A DNA stretch of 64,000 nt, taken from NCBI GenBank assembly GCA_963576475.1, contig OY754980.1, forward strand, positions 30,611,563 to 30,675,562, in the 5' to 3' direction. The stretch is from Molanna angustata (Eukaryota > Arthropoda > Insecta > Trichoptera > Molannidae). Position 1 is the first letter of the stretch; the number at the start of each line of letters is the position of its first letter. This document shows, one piece after another, positions 45,281-55,929 of the stretch. Made by a program: the position numbers and the translations under genes. A model generated the notes under the pieces. It was given only the letters and a program-made list of their open reading frames with translations, did not search any database and was not told the DNA's origin.

Positions 45281-46010
45281 ATTCAAGTTATTTAATGGCC
45301 AGAATGTTCCAACAATTCAATGTCTATCTTTATATAAGAATTATTTCCAGTTATCAAATGACAATTGTAGTATCAATAGGTAGTACCAATAAAGTACCAA
45401 TAGGTAGGTACAATTCAGTCTTTCTTTATATACGAATTTTTTCCAGTTATCAAATCACAATAAAGTACCAATAGGTAGGTAGGTACTTCATTTCCTCAAA
45501 TAAGTTTGGAAATATTTCCAGTTATTAAATGACCAGAATGCACAGAATATTCAGTTTTTCTCTTAAAATAAGAATTATTCTTATTCATTGAATTACTAGA
45601 ATGTTCTGAAACTTAATAGTCTCTGGTATTATTCCCAGTTATGAAATCACCAGAATATTACAATACTCCGTTGTCTCTGAAATTATTCCCAGTAATTAAT
45701 GACCATAATGTACCAATACTTCATTGTCTGCCTTTTTTTAAAAATAATTATTGTCAATGATTTAATGACAAGAGTGTACCAATATTGCATTGACTCTCTC
45801 GTTGTTCCAGAATGTGGCAATTTGTCATTTGGAGCGTTTTAAAAAATTATTTGACATAGCACCTGTTAGTTGCCCGAGAAGCTTAAAATAAAATAAGATT
45901 GGAAATATTCCCAATTATCAATGACCAGAATGTACTGAAACTTAAGTGTTTCTCTAAAAATAGGAATTAATATTAGTCATTGAATCACTAGATTGTTTTT
46001 TTCCATCCAT
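45281..46010. repeat. diverged minisatellite, roughly 80-120 bp unit
   Basis: Words tattcccagttat.aaatgac, agaatgtaccaatact, ttcattgtctct and taagaattatt recur in order about eight times with considerable divergence. A SINE 1 tail is inserted at 45806. Confidence 0.7.
45806..45895 (+). mobile_element. SINE family 1, 3' part
   Basis: tccagaatgtggcaatttgt, then atttgacatagcacctgtta and gttgcccgagaag end in an A-rich tail. It interrupts the minisatellite. Confidence 0.7.
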
Positions 46011-46200
46011 CTTTCTTCAGGAGTTGGTACTCATTGGTCCACACGACCTGAATGTACTTTTCCTTCTTATCTTATGTTTCAGAATGTATGTCCATACTTA
46101 AAGATTATGGTTTCACCCATAATCTTTCTTCCTCCATCTCTATAAAGATGTTTCAAAAAATACCTTAAGTATAAACTTCTAAAACTACATTTGTATGTAT
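46011..46200. other. no gene recognised
   Basis: Contains tccatctttcttcaggagtt, loosely similar to the cctatc..cttcg phrases of the Helitron-like unit. Otherwise featureless. Confidence 0.3.
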
Positions 46201-46203
46201 TAA

Positions 46204-46690
46204 CATTGTAAAACATGATAAATGTTGTAGCGGCAGCTTAAAGCAGTCGTGTTGCTGTTGAATCGACTATATTTTACAGTAGGTATATTTAATTTAGTAC
46301 AATTGCTTGTAGCAGTCGGTTCAACTGCAACACGACTGCTTAATAATTGTAAAACACGATTAATGTTGTAGCGGCAACTTGAAGCAGTCGTGTTGCAGTT
46401 GAACCGACTGCAAAATGCAGTCGGTTCAACTGCAACACGACTGCTTAATAATTGTAAAACACGATTAATGTTGTAGCGGCAACATGAAGCAGTCGTGTTG
46501 CAGTTGAACCGACTGCATTTTGTAGTCGGTTCAACTGCAACACGACTGCTTAATAATTGTAAAACACGATTTATGTTGTAGCGGCAACTTGAAGCAGTCG
46601 TGTTGCAGTTGAACCGACTGCATTTTGCAGTCGGTACAAATACTTCTAGCAGCCGGTTCAACTGCAACACGACTGCTTCAAGTGGTCTTT
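46204..46690. repeat. 105-bp tandem array of near-perfect palindromes
   Basis: Units start at 46345, 46450 and 46555 (105 bases apart) with a longer divergent first unit and a partial last one. In the unit at 46345 the arms 46382-46412 and 46416-46446 are perfectly complementary (31 bases) around a 3-base loop. The next unit has one mismatch. The arms include gcagtcggttcaactgcaac. The 184-codon minus frame simply reads the repeat. Confidence 0.9.
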
Positions 46691-47146
46691 GTAAACTTTG
46701 TGGTAAACGAGAATTTTGTAATGGAACTGCAGACCGCCGTGATATTAGTACCAAATAAGGGAAACCGTATCATTGTTTGAGAATCGATGTTTCAGTACAG
46801 GAATGAGATATTAAAATATTTTTTATGAGACTTATATTCATTGGGTTTATTTCAGGAATTTTATATTAATAGAATATTTTATTAATGGCAAGTTCTCCTT
46901 AATCAAACATAATATTTTGCCATCGCAAGAATCTCATGATAATAATAGGGATATCTATAACGCGGTTTAATGATTCAAGATCATTCTAAGATAGTTCAGT
47001 TTTGTCATACCGACTATTATTTTTTTATTTTTTTTTATTTTCTGGTATCCCTTAAGAGCACCAATCAAAAATAAAACAGGCAAAATAAAATCTCAAATAC
47101 GAATTTCTTATAATGATAAAATGGATTATTCAACATATATTTTTTT
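46691..47146. other. AT-rich, no gene recognised
   Basis: No repeat or coding signal noted. 46965-46985 has gattcaagatcattctaa, resembling tatataatgatccaagatca at 19105. Confidence 0.3.
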
Positions 47147-47222
47147 CTACGGTCCGACCGTTTTGGCTGACTAGGCCTTGATCAGTTGATAAGGGCCTTG
47201 TCAACCGAAATGGCCGTCTTGT
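47147..47222. ncRNA. decayed hammerhead-like palindrome
   Basis: An imperfect palindrome. On the minus strand CTGATCA..GCCAAAACGGTC resembles CUGANGA..GCCGAAAC-GGUC with two core changes. On the plus strand TTGATAA..CCGAAATGGCCGTC resembles the same core with changes in the first motif. Probably a relic of Penelope-type pseudo-LTR ends facing each other; not expected to be active. Confidence 0.4.
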
Positions 47223-47529
47223 CAAAAAAAAAAAAATATATAATTTTATTTGATTTAAAAAACTTCCTAAAATGTACGTAGGTACAACATAAAAAATACC
47301 GTCAACATTGACAATATAACCTCAAATAAAAAAAAGTAGAATTGTCAAGATTGTAAAGACTTAAGTACCCAACAACAAAGATTGCCCGGATATCTGCGAA
47401 GAGATGGAAGGGTAGTTGGACCTCCTTCATCCAGGACATTCCACCTTCACAAACAGGTCAAGTGACCTAATGCACGATGATGAAAAAGAATAATACATCT
47501 CAAATATTTTAGCGATTTGGTCTATTACC
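47223..47529. other. AT-rich; one array-like word
   Basis: 47395-47465 (tctgcgaagagatggaaggg, acctccttcatccaggacat, atgcacgatgatgaaaaaga) is the reverse complement of phrases in repeat A of the Helitron-like unit, so this is an old inverted fragment of that family. Confidence 0.5.
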
Positions 47530-47720
47530 ACCCATTCTGAATGTTGAATTTTGGGGATATGCATATGTCGTGCTACTTTTTATAAGGTAATGCAAATACA
47601 CATTATGTCGTTGATTACTAAACAAAGGCAAATCTGGTCAACCGGCGGAATCAAAACCATCCATGTTTACCCATATCATGGATATAATTATCATATGGAG
47701 TTCTATATTATCTTAACATG
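47530..47720 (+). mobile_element. repeat D piece and partial MITE
   Basis: 47530-47620 has family D words (ccacccattctgaatgttga). 47635-47712 repeats the left arm and centre of the 121-bp MITE at 12365: aaatctggtcaaccggcgga, catatcatggatataattat, catatggagttctat. The right inverted repeat is missing. Confidence 0.6.
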
Positions 47721-48024
47721 TTATAGAGATATTTGGTACGCGTTAGTTAAGCACTAAACAACCTCCCAACCCATCCTAACTTGACGTCTACTAAATAAAG
47801 GTGTAATAAAGATAGTCACGGTTTATAAGTAAACTTTACGTTAATTACGCTCTATTACCAAGTACTGTAAATAGTTTACGTTTATAAGTAAGACGGTTTA
47901 TTTTTAATTTACTAATTTTAACTTGCTTCTATTTTTCTCTCTCTCTCTTGTTTTTTCTGTTGTATGTCAAATATGAAGAAACTTTTCTTTTAATTGATAT
48001 ACACCAATACAATTTGATCTCAGT
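47721..48024. other. no gene recognised
   Basis: AT-rich, with a short ctctct tract at 47936-47948. Confidence 0.3.
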
Positions 48025-48100
48025 GTCTATCTTCTTTCTTCTTTCCCCTTAGCGCTTTTGTCCCGTTTCTATAGGGGTACGCTTTAACCATGATCCTTGA
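48025..48100 (-). mobile_element. SINE family 3, 3' end
   Basis: cttctttccccttagcgctt, ttgtcccgtttctatagggg and tacgctttaaccatgatc match the 3' end of the copy at 12815-13090. Confidence 0.65.
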
Positions 48101-48484
48101 ATTTAATTTAAAAAAAAATTCAATACTTTTGTCGTTTCAAATAACTATGATTTTCTAGTTAAAATACCTAAGTTATGTATGTCTGACATGTAGTTAGGAC
48201 AGTAGCATTTCCAGTTTCATACTGTCGGCTGTAGTATTCCTATTAACTCTGTAAGGGCCACAATTGCACAGTAATTTTCCAACCTCCAACATGTGAATGT
48301 CAAGAATTGCATACTACTCTCGCTAATTATGCTACTTACACAAAACAAAAGATTTTTTTACTATTTTTCATTTAGCAGTTTTTTCATAGTCATTATCATC
48401 GTGGTAGCGTTGCTCATTATTATTTGTCACATTCATTAGAAGTGTGCGTATATTTTCATTCCACATGTTTTAAACGCTCGATTA
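48101..48484. other. no gene recognised
   Basis: AT-rich with no identified repeat; a (taa)n run follows at 48482-48502. Confidence 0.3.
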
Positions 48485-49200
48485 ATAATAATAATAATAA
48501 TTATAAATTTTTTATTCCAGTCTGTGAGCAGGGGGGTGCAATGCTACACAAACCATATTTTTACATACAAAATATACATTAAATATTACAAAAGAAGCAG
48601 GGGGTGTGAGGAGGGGGGGTGCAATGCTACACATAAATTAAAAAATACATCATAAATTATGGGAGGACAGAACTAACACATATACTTAGTATTCAACAAT
48701 AACTACTTAAATAATTCAAAATTAAAATTATTAACAACATTTGTAACTATGCCGTATTGGTTTTTGCGATGCTCTTTGAGTAGCACATAAAAATATTTGA
48801 TTTGATTTGGGAATCATGTGATTCATATTAATTACACCAACAGCGTTACTTAGTCTATTTCTATGGCTCTGAAATAAAAATCGCGCAAGAGATTGGATTT
48901 ATGACAGGTATTATGGCGGACAATGGGATTTGGTTGATCTGTTTTGTGTGAGCCCATATGTTTATTGAGGTAATGATTGTGAGTGCAGAAAGTTGAGATT
49001 GTGTACATATTTAGTATGGAACGGGAACAATAATCACCTGGTGCATAATTGCATATATTTGTCAGTAAAAATGTAAACTGCTAGCCCTAGAACAGGATTT
49101 CTAGTTGGGCAGCAGCAACTTATTATTGTCTTTTTAAATATGGTGTGATAAAAGATAAATAAATAAATAATAATAAATAAAATAAGAGATTTTAAAAATT
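48485..49200 (-). pseudogene. LINE C-terminus and 3' UTR
   Basis: The minus strand shows NKHMGSHKTDQPNPIVRHNT, CHKSNLLRDFYFRAIEID before a stop, resembling a LINE C-terminal segment. Two copies of gcaggggg.gtgcaatgctac occur at 48530 and 48605. 49080-49115 (ctagccctagaacaggattt) is shared in inverted form with 52380-52400. Confidence 0.4.
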
Positions 49201-49314
49201 TACAATATAACGCCATTTCCCTGGTGGGTTAGACGAAGAGAACTGAAACTCACACAGATCGATCTTCAATACTAATTCCTTCATTAACAGTTGTGTATGT
49301 TCTATCTTACACAT

Positions 49315-49436
49315 GATCGTCTCACAGAACCAGACTAAAAACACAATTAAAAACTGTGTCTCCACCGGGAATCGAACCCGGGATCCTTGGATCAGAAGTC
49401 AGATACCCAACCAACTGACCCACTAATGCCGACGTA
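49315..49436 (-). mobile_element. SINE family 1, head and body
   Basis: The plus strand reads gtctccaccgggaatcgaac, ccgggatccttggatcagaa and caaccaactgacccactaat, the reverse complement of the tRNA-like head. The 3' half is missing. Confidence 0.8.
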
Positions 49437-49474
49437 CTTATACAAATATTTTTTTTTTACATTATCAAATTCAT

Positions 49475-49725
49475 GCAACATACATACATACATACCATCA
49501 CGAAATATCCCTTACGGGGTAAGCAGAGAGAACCGAGCGCCATACTTCTCTATTTTTGCACACATTCCTACCTTCCGTTAAATCCACGCATCGTCTCATA
49601 CATGCTCGTCGATTTTTCAAGGTTCTTATATTTTCTTCTTTCTAAATATCATTCACATGGTCATGCCATCCCTTTCTGGGGCGGCCCCTGCTATTCACTC
49701 CATCTCTTACACCCATGTACCATGC
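49475..49725 (-). pseudogene. RTE-like LINE C-terminus
   Basis: catacatacataccatcacg is the tail. ggtaagcagagagaaccgag, atcgtctcatacatgctcgt and cacatggtcatgccatccct are co-linear with 54371-54600. Frameshifted. Confidence 0.7.
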
Positions 49726-49884
49726 AACATAACTAACCTTAAGTATTACAATGGAGTTTATTACCTAATTATGCGAAACCTGTTCTGAGGTAATACTAAC
49801 AATAATTACGCGATACTTTTTTGCTACATAAATACTCAATAATGTATGAAATATTGTATAGAAACATAAAAAAAAGTATAAAGG

Positions 49885-50460
49885 ACTTAACTAAAAAAAA
49901 CGAGTGGATTGTGGCCTACGCTATAATTCTTACTACCAAGTCACTCCAAAAAATAACTTTTCAAATTTTCTATGGAAAATTTTAAACATTTTTAAGAAAT
50001 GTGTTTGTTCAATATTTTATTATATAAATTTTTTATAATGAAAACTTGGTATTTTTTCAATGCCATTTTATGAAAGTGATGTGCCTGTTTACCAATTTGA
50101 AAATAAAAGAATCAAAATCAAAGTTTACTGATCTTGGGGTCACATTGAAATATTTGACAGTTTAAAAGTTGAGAAGCATAATTTAGATATCCTGAATAAT
50201 CTTATGGGTTCTAAGCGAGTACTAGATGTACAAATTTGCAAAATCTGAAAAAAAATCAAATGAGTTGGTACTTTAGTCTATCCAGAATTCATTTAAATAG
50301 TACACAGCACACACATACACGCAGAGACATTGTGATGAAACTTTCAGAATAAAATCTCAGCATGATACTAGTTGATAATCTGCAATAGAAAAAAAGCCTT
50401 TAAAATTGCGAAATCAAACTCCTCACTATAATCCCCTTGGGTAAGTGAGGAGTAACAAGT
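49885..50460 (+). mobile_element. repeat family E, copy 1
   Basis: Ordered blocks shared with 61195-62870: ttgtggcctacgctataatt, aatgccattttatgaaagtg, cttggggtcaca, catacacgcagagac, tgatgaaactttcagaataa, tctcagcatgatactagttg and a terminal hairpin (actcctcact..agtgaggagt at 50419-50453). No ORF. Layout (central CA tract, terminal hairpin) suggests a Helentron-like nonautonomous element, unproven. Confidence 0.65.
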
Positions 50461-50550
50461 GTATTCGCAAGTAAGTCGGCTGGATTAAGTCCAAGATATC
50501 AGATACAACTCTATTATAACTCTATTATAACTTATTTATCCAATCATGGA

Positions 50551-50965
50551 CTTCCACTCCGATCTGCTGAACGTACAACACTATCCATACCTATCCATAA
50601 TACAGAATTTCTCAGCTCTTCGTTCGAAGTACAATCAGCAAGATTATGGAATAGCCTTGGTCCGGATATTGCGTCGTCTAACTCACTTAGTATTTTCAAG
50701 AAAAAACTAAAGAAGGAATATTTATCCTTGAACACCTGATCCCGATTTCCTCTCCTGTCCTTACCATATCCTTTTTATTGCTATGAATTATATTTTTTTT
50801 GTTTAATAGTATTTAAGTGTTATACGTATTTTATTTGATTTCTTTTACTCTTTTTTATTTGCTGTTGTACATACACAATGTTGTCATACTTTGTAATCTG
50901 GTTGGTTGGAAGAAATTGCCTAATGGCAATAAGCCCGCCAGTGTACAATTATATTTTTTAACAGA
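50551..50965 (+). pseudogene. LINE (jockey/CR1-like) C-terminus with complete 3' UTR
   Basis: The frame reads LPLRSAERTTLSIPIHNTEF, QSARLWNSLGPDIASSNSLS and IFKKKLKKEYLSLNT, stop at 50737-50739. RLWNSLPxxI...SLxxFKxxLK is a common LINE C-terminal motif. The UTR ends ctggttggttggaagaaatt, gcctaatggcaataagcccg and ccagtgtaca. Reference copy for this 3' end. 5' truncated. Confidence 0.8.
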
Positions 50966-51065
50966 TTTTTAATTATCTCAATAGAGAAAAAAAAATATCT
51001 TTGACTCCCGACAGGGAAAAAAAATCCAATGTTTGCGCATATGCAATAATAAAAAATATACAATT
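50966..51065 (+). mobile_element. repeat family B fragment
   Basis: aacagatttttaattatctc, aatagag, then gactcccgacagggaaaaaa and ccaatgtttgcgcatatgca. The central part of the family is deleted. Confidence 0.6.
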
Positions 51066-52005
51066 ATATTTGTTTATATTATGTACAAGAAGATGTATAA
51101 ATAAATAAATATAATATAATAGAGTTGTATATAGAGTTGTATATAGTAATTTTCAATATAAATAATTCTGCAACAATTATTGCATTTTAATATTTGTCTG
51201 GTGTGTTAGTCTAGGCGTGTGTTATTATATTCCATTGTGTTCCAGTTCCACAAAGGTATTATGAACATCTGCGCAATTAGTGAAGCGGTGGTATTATTAC
51301 CAGCGTAGTGGAGTACCTACGGTTCATTGTTTTTAAATTATTCTAATTGCATGCGCCACGTTTTACCAGCAGTTGCACCCACTACCGCCACTACTACACA
51401 AAATGTTGACGATATCGCCGAGTATAAATAATATTTTGTGCTCTGATATTAAACACACTTTACCTACATACATACATACACACATACATGTTTATTTCTC
51501 ACAACGATACACGGGCGAAGAGCCACACGCTACCCACTTACAATATATACGAAAAAAAAAACATGTTGAGATCATTAGAATTATCATAATAAAGGCTAGC
51601 GTCCATAGCAAATACACAAATGATTCTTCGGCTTGGTAATCGTATGCTCGGTTCCTAGCTACATTATTTTATTCAATGAAAATATTTAATGCAAATCGAT
51701 TATATTTATTGCCTTTTATAGGATATACCATCTTATCTTAATACCAAATTTCATCAAAAATCTTTTTATTTATATACACTGTTGCCATTATATTAATGGA
51801 AACAGTGTAGTATTTTATATGTTTATTTGCAATGATGAATGATTAATGGAATCTCCAGACCTATGTACATAACAAGCGAATTATACATAAATTTTCAATC
51901 ACAACATTGCACAGAAGGAAGTATACTCGTACCAATATGGAATTCTTAATTTTTCCTATTTTTGATTATGCCGACGTCTGCTTTCTCGATATCATATCAG
52001 AGTTC
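51066..52005. other. AT-rich, no gene recognised
   Basis: tatagagttgtat is duplicated at 51120-51145. No exon-like stretch with splice sites was convincing, and the 88-codon frame at 51373-51639 has no recognised motif. Confidence 0.35.
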
Positions 52006-52009
52006 TTAC

Positions 52010-52440
52010 ATTAATTAGACCGTTTACAGAGTGTTTTCATAAGATACATCTTCGGTTTGAAAGAGTATGACCATTTATCGAAATTTCGAAATAAACTGGG
52101 CTGGTCTTCAATGGGCAAAAGCAGGGATGCTCATACTCTCTTCCATTTTTCAACGGAGCATGGTCTTCCTCTGAGATCGAATTTTATTTTAGCTAATAAA
52201 GATTTATTGTTATTATTATTCTTTTTCTTAAATGGCTTATTTATGTATTTGGTAGTTGCAATTATTTGAGCTGTCCCCCTTACTATTGTATGACTTCTCT
52301 GATGTGTAATTTCATTATTTTTTTTATCACACCATGTATACAATGACAACAATAAGTAGATTACTGCTGCCCAACTAGGAAATCCTGTTCTAGGGCTAGC
52401 ACTTATGCAATTGTGAACCAGGTGAAAGTTTCTATTCCAC
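52010..52440 (+). pseudogene. LINE reverse transcriptase C-terminal fragment and 3' UTR
   Basis: The frame reads RLQSVFIRYIFGLKEYDHLS, KFRNKLGWSSMGKSRDAHTL, resembling the LQxxxIRYxFGLxxxDHxxxxRxxLGWL segment of jockey/CR1 reverse transcriptases. 52360-52430 carries UTR words (tgctgcccaactaggaaatc) found inverted at 49080-49130. It ends about 100 bases before the sidestep exon. Confidence 0.7.
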
Positions 52441-52546
52441 ATTAGATAGGCACAAAATCACAGTATTCTGAACTCACAAATTATTATCGTTTTAGCATTG
52501 ATATAAACAATTACGTATCTTTATTAAAATTTTCTATTTATTTCAG

Positions 52547-52676
52547 ATGAAAATGTGGTTTGGGCAATAGCAGGAGGTGAAGCGGCTCTGCCTTGTGATG
52601 TCAGTGTTCCATATCATGGTGATGCAGTCAGTATGGTCCTCTGGTTCAGAGATTCCACTGGGATTCCACTTTACAG
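52547..52676 (+). CDS. exon of a Sidestep-family immunoglobulin-domain protein (partial gene)
   Basis: The only host exon recognised. After a polypyrimidine tract and acceptor (tttctatttatttcag, ending 52546) the exon reads ENVVWAIAGGEAALPCDVSV then PYHGDAVSMVLWFRDSTGIP LY, and ends at the donor cag|gtaagg. It enters in the last two bases of a split codon and leaves after two bases of AG-, so the next residue is S or R. GGEAALPCD supplies the B-strand cysteine and VLWFRD the F/C-strand tryptophan of an Ig V-type domain; the VVWAxxG...LPCD...VLW(Y/F)xD...(P)(I/L)Y order is that of Sidestep, the Drosophila receptor for Beaten path proteins in axon guidance. The second Ig cysteine must lie in a downstream exon, not found in this window. 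Expected to be an extracellular membrane-anchored protein. Flanking introns appear long and transposon-filled. Confidence 0.85.
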
Positions 52677-53039
52677 GTAAGGATTTTTAAAATGGTTCAT
52701 TTTTGTTTACTTCAAATATTTTAATATTACATTTTTTTTTGTTTACTTATGAAGTTTTATTTTTTTATTCAATCATATTTCAATCATATTGCACACATTT
52801 CATAATAAGCGCACAATGGCGAGTTTATCGCCATTTTGGCAATATATTCCTGCCAACCATATCCATTTGGTGTGGTAAAATGTGTATGTGATATGTACCT
52901 ATTAATTTAAATTATCTGAATAAAATCATATAAACATGTAATCCAAACAAAAATAGAAAAATTGAGGAGGGGAACGGTATATGATAAAGAGACAAATTTA
53001 AGTGTTATGTGTAAGAAAATTAATTTTTTCTAAGCATTT
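52677..53039. other. intron start; LINE 3'-end scrap
   Basis: The intron begins gtaagg. 52812-52865 (gagtttatcgccattttggc, tattcctgccaaccat) is an inverted, degraded copy of the LINE end seen at 50898-50945. No further exon seen. Confidence 0.5.
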
Positions 53040-53480
53040 ATTTATTTATTTATCAAGGAAATATACAGTTTTATAAATATATTGTAATGGTACCTACAGA
53101 ATAAAAATCAAATAAACCAGCAAAATTTCCCAAAATGGTTTACAATAAGATACTTTATGAAGAAAATAAACATTAGTTATAGCAAGAGGAAGAATAAACA
53201 AGATTGAAATAAAATATAAAAAATAACAAAAATATTAAAATAAATAACCAATTAACCAGCCAAGAAAAAAAACAGTGTAAAATGGCTTAATGAGCTGAAT
53301 GGTAAATATAAATTCAGTACAATTACTGGTTTTGAAAAGTTTAAAAACACTTTTAAATCACTTTATATTTTATAATTTCTTCATTGTGTTATTGAATATC
53401 TTGTGTTTTTTGAAATGCGTGTTTTTTTTTCTTTTCTTCATTTCTTTTGATATTGTGAATATTGTTGGTTTTTGATTAAT
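53040..53480 (-). mobile_element. LINE 3' UTR, 5'-truncated
   Basis: An inverted ATAA tail (ttatttatttatttatcaag) is followed by A-rich UTR-like DNA. Similar in layout to 31440-31730. No ORF. Confidence 0.45.
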
Positions 53481-53645
53481 TATGATTTTTAATTTTTGTT
53501 GTTTATAGGAATTCCCCCTAAAGCACGAGTACAAACTCTTTTTGAGGGGTAATATAAACAAAATATTTTTGTGTATATTATAAGTACCTAGGTATTTGTA
53601 AATTGATTGTAAAATTTTATTTCAAATGAATAAATAAAAAAATAG
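53481..53645 (+). mobile_element. LINE 3' end
   Basis: taggaattccccctaaagca, cgagtacaaactctttttga and ggggtaatataaac precede an aatgaataaataaaa tail. No coding part. Confidence 0.45.
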
Positions 53646-54054
53646 AAATGAATGAAATGCAGTCAAATTTCGACCTCTGCGCGATCACTAGAAATTATAA
53701 TTATTTAGATAAATAGGTAGGTACATCAGAACCTATGCTTTGGAATGAATATATTATTAAATCGATATGAAAATTTCCCCTCTGAATCAAAAATAATTAA
53801 ATCATAACAATATTATCACCAGGTAACTACAGCAGGCAGGTAGATTGGTTTATAGGGAACAGGTGTGATGGCTGCTCGTCTGCCAGTTTCTCATTTTCCG
53901 ATGAAATATAATATATTTCCCACGGGATCTACTTCAATCCCAATTTAATTATGTGATAATAATTATTTTCGCGAAATGATATTGCCAAAATAAAATTTTG
54001 AAAATGTAATTAATTCGTTACTAAAAATCGGTGTATGAAAATTAGAATTGAGGA
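53646..54054. other. no gene recognised
   Basis: Ordinary AT-rich DNA without exon-like or repeat signals noted. Confidence 0.3.
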
Positions 54055-54370
54055 TAATAATAGACGAGCATGTATGATTGAAAGAGATATCGTAAGTTAG
54101 ATGAAAATAAATGTCCTAAGGTGATTTGGCCACATAGAAAGAATGAGCGATGACCGTCTGACAAAATAGTATATAATGCTTATGAAAGAGGAACGAAAAG
54201 TAGAAGTCGGCTAAGGAAAAGTTAAAACGATCAAATAAATGGAATTTTGAAAGATTGAGACGTTAGAAGTAAGAATAACAGAAGAGCGTGTATGAGAAGA
54301 TATATGGACTTGAACATAGCGAGAAATGTAAGTCAAGTAAGAGGAGTCTGACGTTCGATTCTCTCTATAC
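54055..54370 (+). pseudogene. RTE-like LINE C-terminus, old copy
   Basis: The plus strand carries decayed versions of VLRxFGHIERMSDDRLTK, the RK region and MRRYMDLN; ctgacgttcgattctctcta is its end. Many stops. It meets the minus copy tail to tail at 54370. Confidence 0.6.
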
Positions 54371-54860
54371 ATACATACATACATACCATCACGCCATGTC
54401 CCTTGTGGGGTAGGCAGAGAGAACCGAACGCCACATTTTTCTATCCTGGCACGCATCCCTCGCCTCGTCCACATTTATGCATCGTCTCATACATGTTCGT
54501 CTATTGCTCACACTTCTAACATTTCCGTCTTTCAAAATTTCGTTCACATGGTCGTGCCATCCCTTTCTTGGGCGTCCCCGACCTCTCATTCCATTCCTTT
54601 CCGCTCTGTATATTTTCTTCGTCAGGCGCTCCTCATTCATTCTCCCCATGTGACCAAACCATCTCAATGTGTTCACTTTCATTCTAGTAATGACATCTTT
54701 CTTAATCTTACATTCTTTCCTTATGTCCTCATTTCTTACCCGGTCATACATCGTTCTATTACAAATCCTTCTTAACGATCTCATTTCAACTGCATTTATT
54801 CTACTTTCATGCGTCTTCTGCCAAGTCCAGGTTTCACTTGCATAAGTCAACGTTGGCACT
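54371..54860 (-). pseudogene. RTE-like LINE C-terminus, best copy
   Basis: Open for 156 codons: TLTYASETWTWQKTHESRIN, VEMRSLRRICNRTMYDRVRN, VNTLRWFGHMGRMNEERLTK, GMRGRGRPRKGWHDHVNEIL, DGNVRSVSNRRTCM and QDRKMWRSVLSAYPTRDMA, then the stop. The tail (tggtatgtatgtatgtat on the minus strand) starts right after the stop, an RTE trait. Upstream RT and endonuclease are missing, so it is a 5'-truncated insertion. Reference copy for the other fragments in this window. Confidence 0.85.
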
Positions 54861-54865
54861 ACAAG

Positions 54866-55227
54866 TTAATCTAAAATTTTTTTTTACAATTTTAATAAAA
54901 ATTGAATTTAGTGACGACATTGCTTCATACAATTTGTATGGTAGTCGCCTATACACAATATGTAAGAAGACTTAATAGTTTGATACTTAAATCTCCAAAC
55001 ATACATACATACCGTCATGCTGTTTTCATATTCTGGGTAGAAAAAAGGACTGACCTCCATACTATCATATCTTTACATACATAACTAGGTACATGTGTTG
55101 TATAGAAAATCAAATATCTTAAAAAATTAAATAATTTGTATTTATGGGTTTATATTTTGGTACTTATTCTTCAACTATACGTACTATCGCTATCGACAGT
55201 TGGATCACATGTGTTACATGCAACTAG
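54866..55227 (+). mobile_element. Helentron-like element, 3' part
   Basis: gtgacgacattgcttcatac, gactgacctccatactatca, tcgacagttggatcacatgt, hairpin catgtgttacatg and CTAG at 55224-55227. The 5' half is missing and it adjoins the RTE-like copy. Confidence 0.7.
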
Positions 55228-55929
55228 TTTAGCTAATACATTTCTAAGTTTATTACAAAATGATAGAATATGTGGTTGCTAATAAATAAAAGTGTTTGTC
55301 AATATTCATACCTAGATAAATTTCAGATTCTACCTGAAGTACCTATATTTTCACATGGACAAGAACCCTCTATTGAGATGTTAATATTTGTCATAAAATA
55401 TCAATGATGTCATTTCAAAATACCACATCTTGTTTTATTTGTAATAAACGAATACCAAAATATGATATAAAATATTTCATTGAATTAAGTTATTATTTGA
55501 TCTGTATCAAATGACACGCAAATAAAAAATCGAATCAACTCTTTGATTTTGGTAGACTACTAAAATGATGTTTACCAATATTCTCGTTACTGGCTATTTC
55601 GGAGTACCTATCGCGGATTTCACAAGCGGAATAAAATATTAATTAACGACTAGCGATGTTTAGTGAAGCTATGAAAAATGTTACATTAAAATAACACTGT
55701 TTTTTTATATCCTCACTTATTGATACACCACTGCATTCATGCACTGTTTCTGCAATACACCGAACATCATCGAAAATGTTTTATTGAAAACGATTTATTT
55801 AGGACATTTTGAAGTTCAAAACTCATATTTTACATTGAGCACCGACTAGAATAGTTTTCGGTTTTCCTGTAAGAGCCGGGTTATTTAAAATACAACAGGC
55901 TTAATAACTTCAAATAATAATAATCAATA
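55228..55929. other. no gene; repeat D scrap
   Basis: 55840-55900 (gagcaccgactagaatagtt, gtaagagccgggttatttaa) resembles family D. The rest is AT-rich. Confidence 0.35.

Noticed and set aside
46200..46754. 184-aa minus-strand ORF with a repeated NCNTTASCCRYNI motif
   Set aside because: It is a translation of the 105-bp palindromic array, whose unit length is a multiple of three, so the frame stays open. No independent coding evidence.
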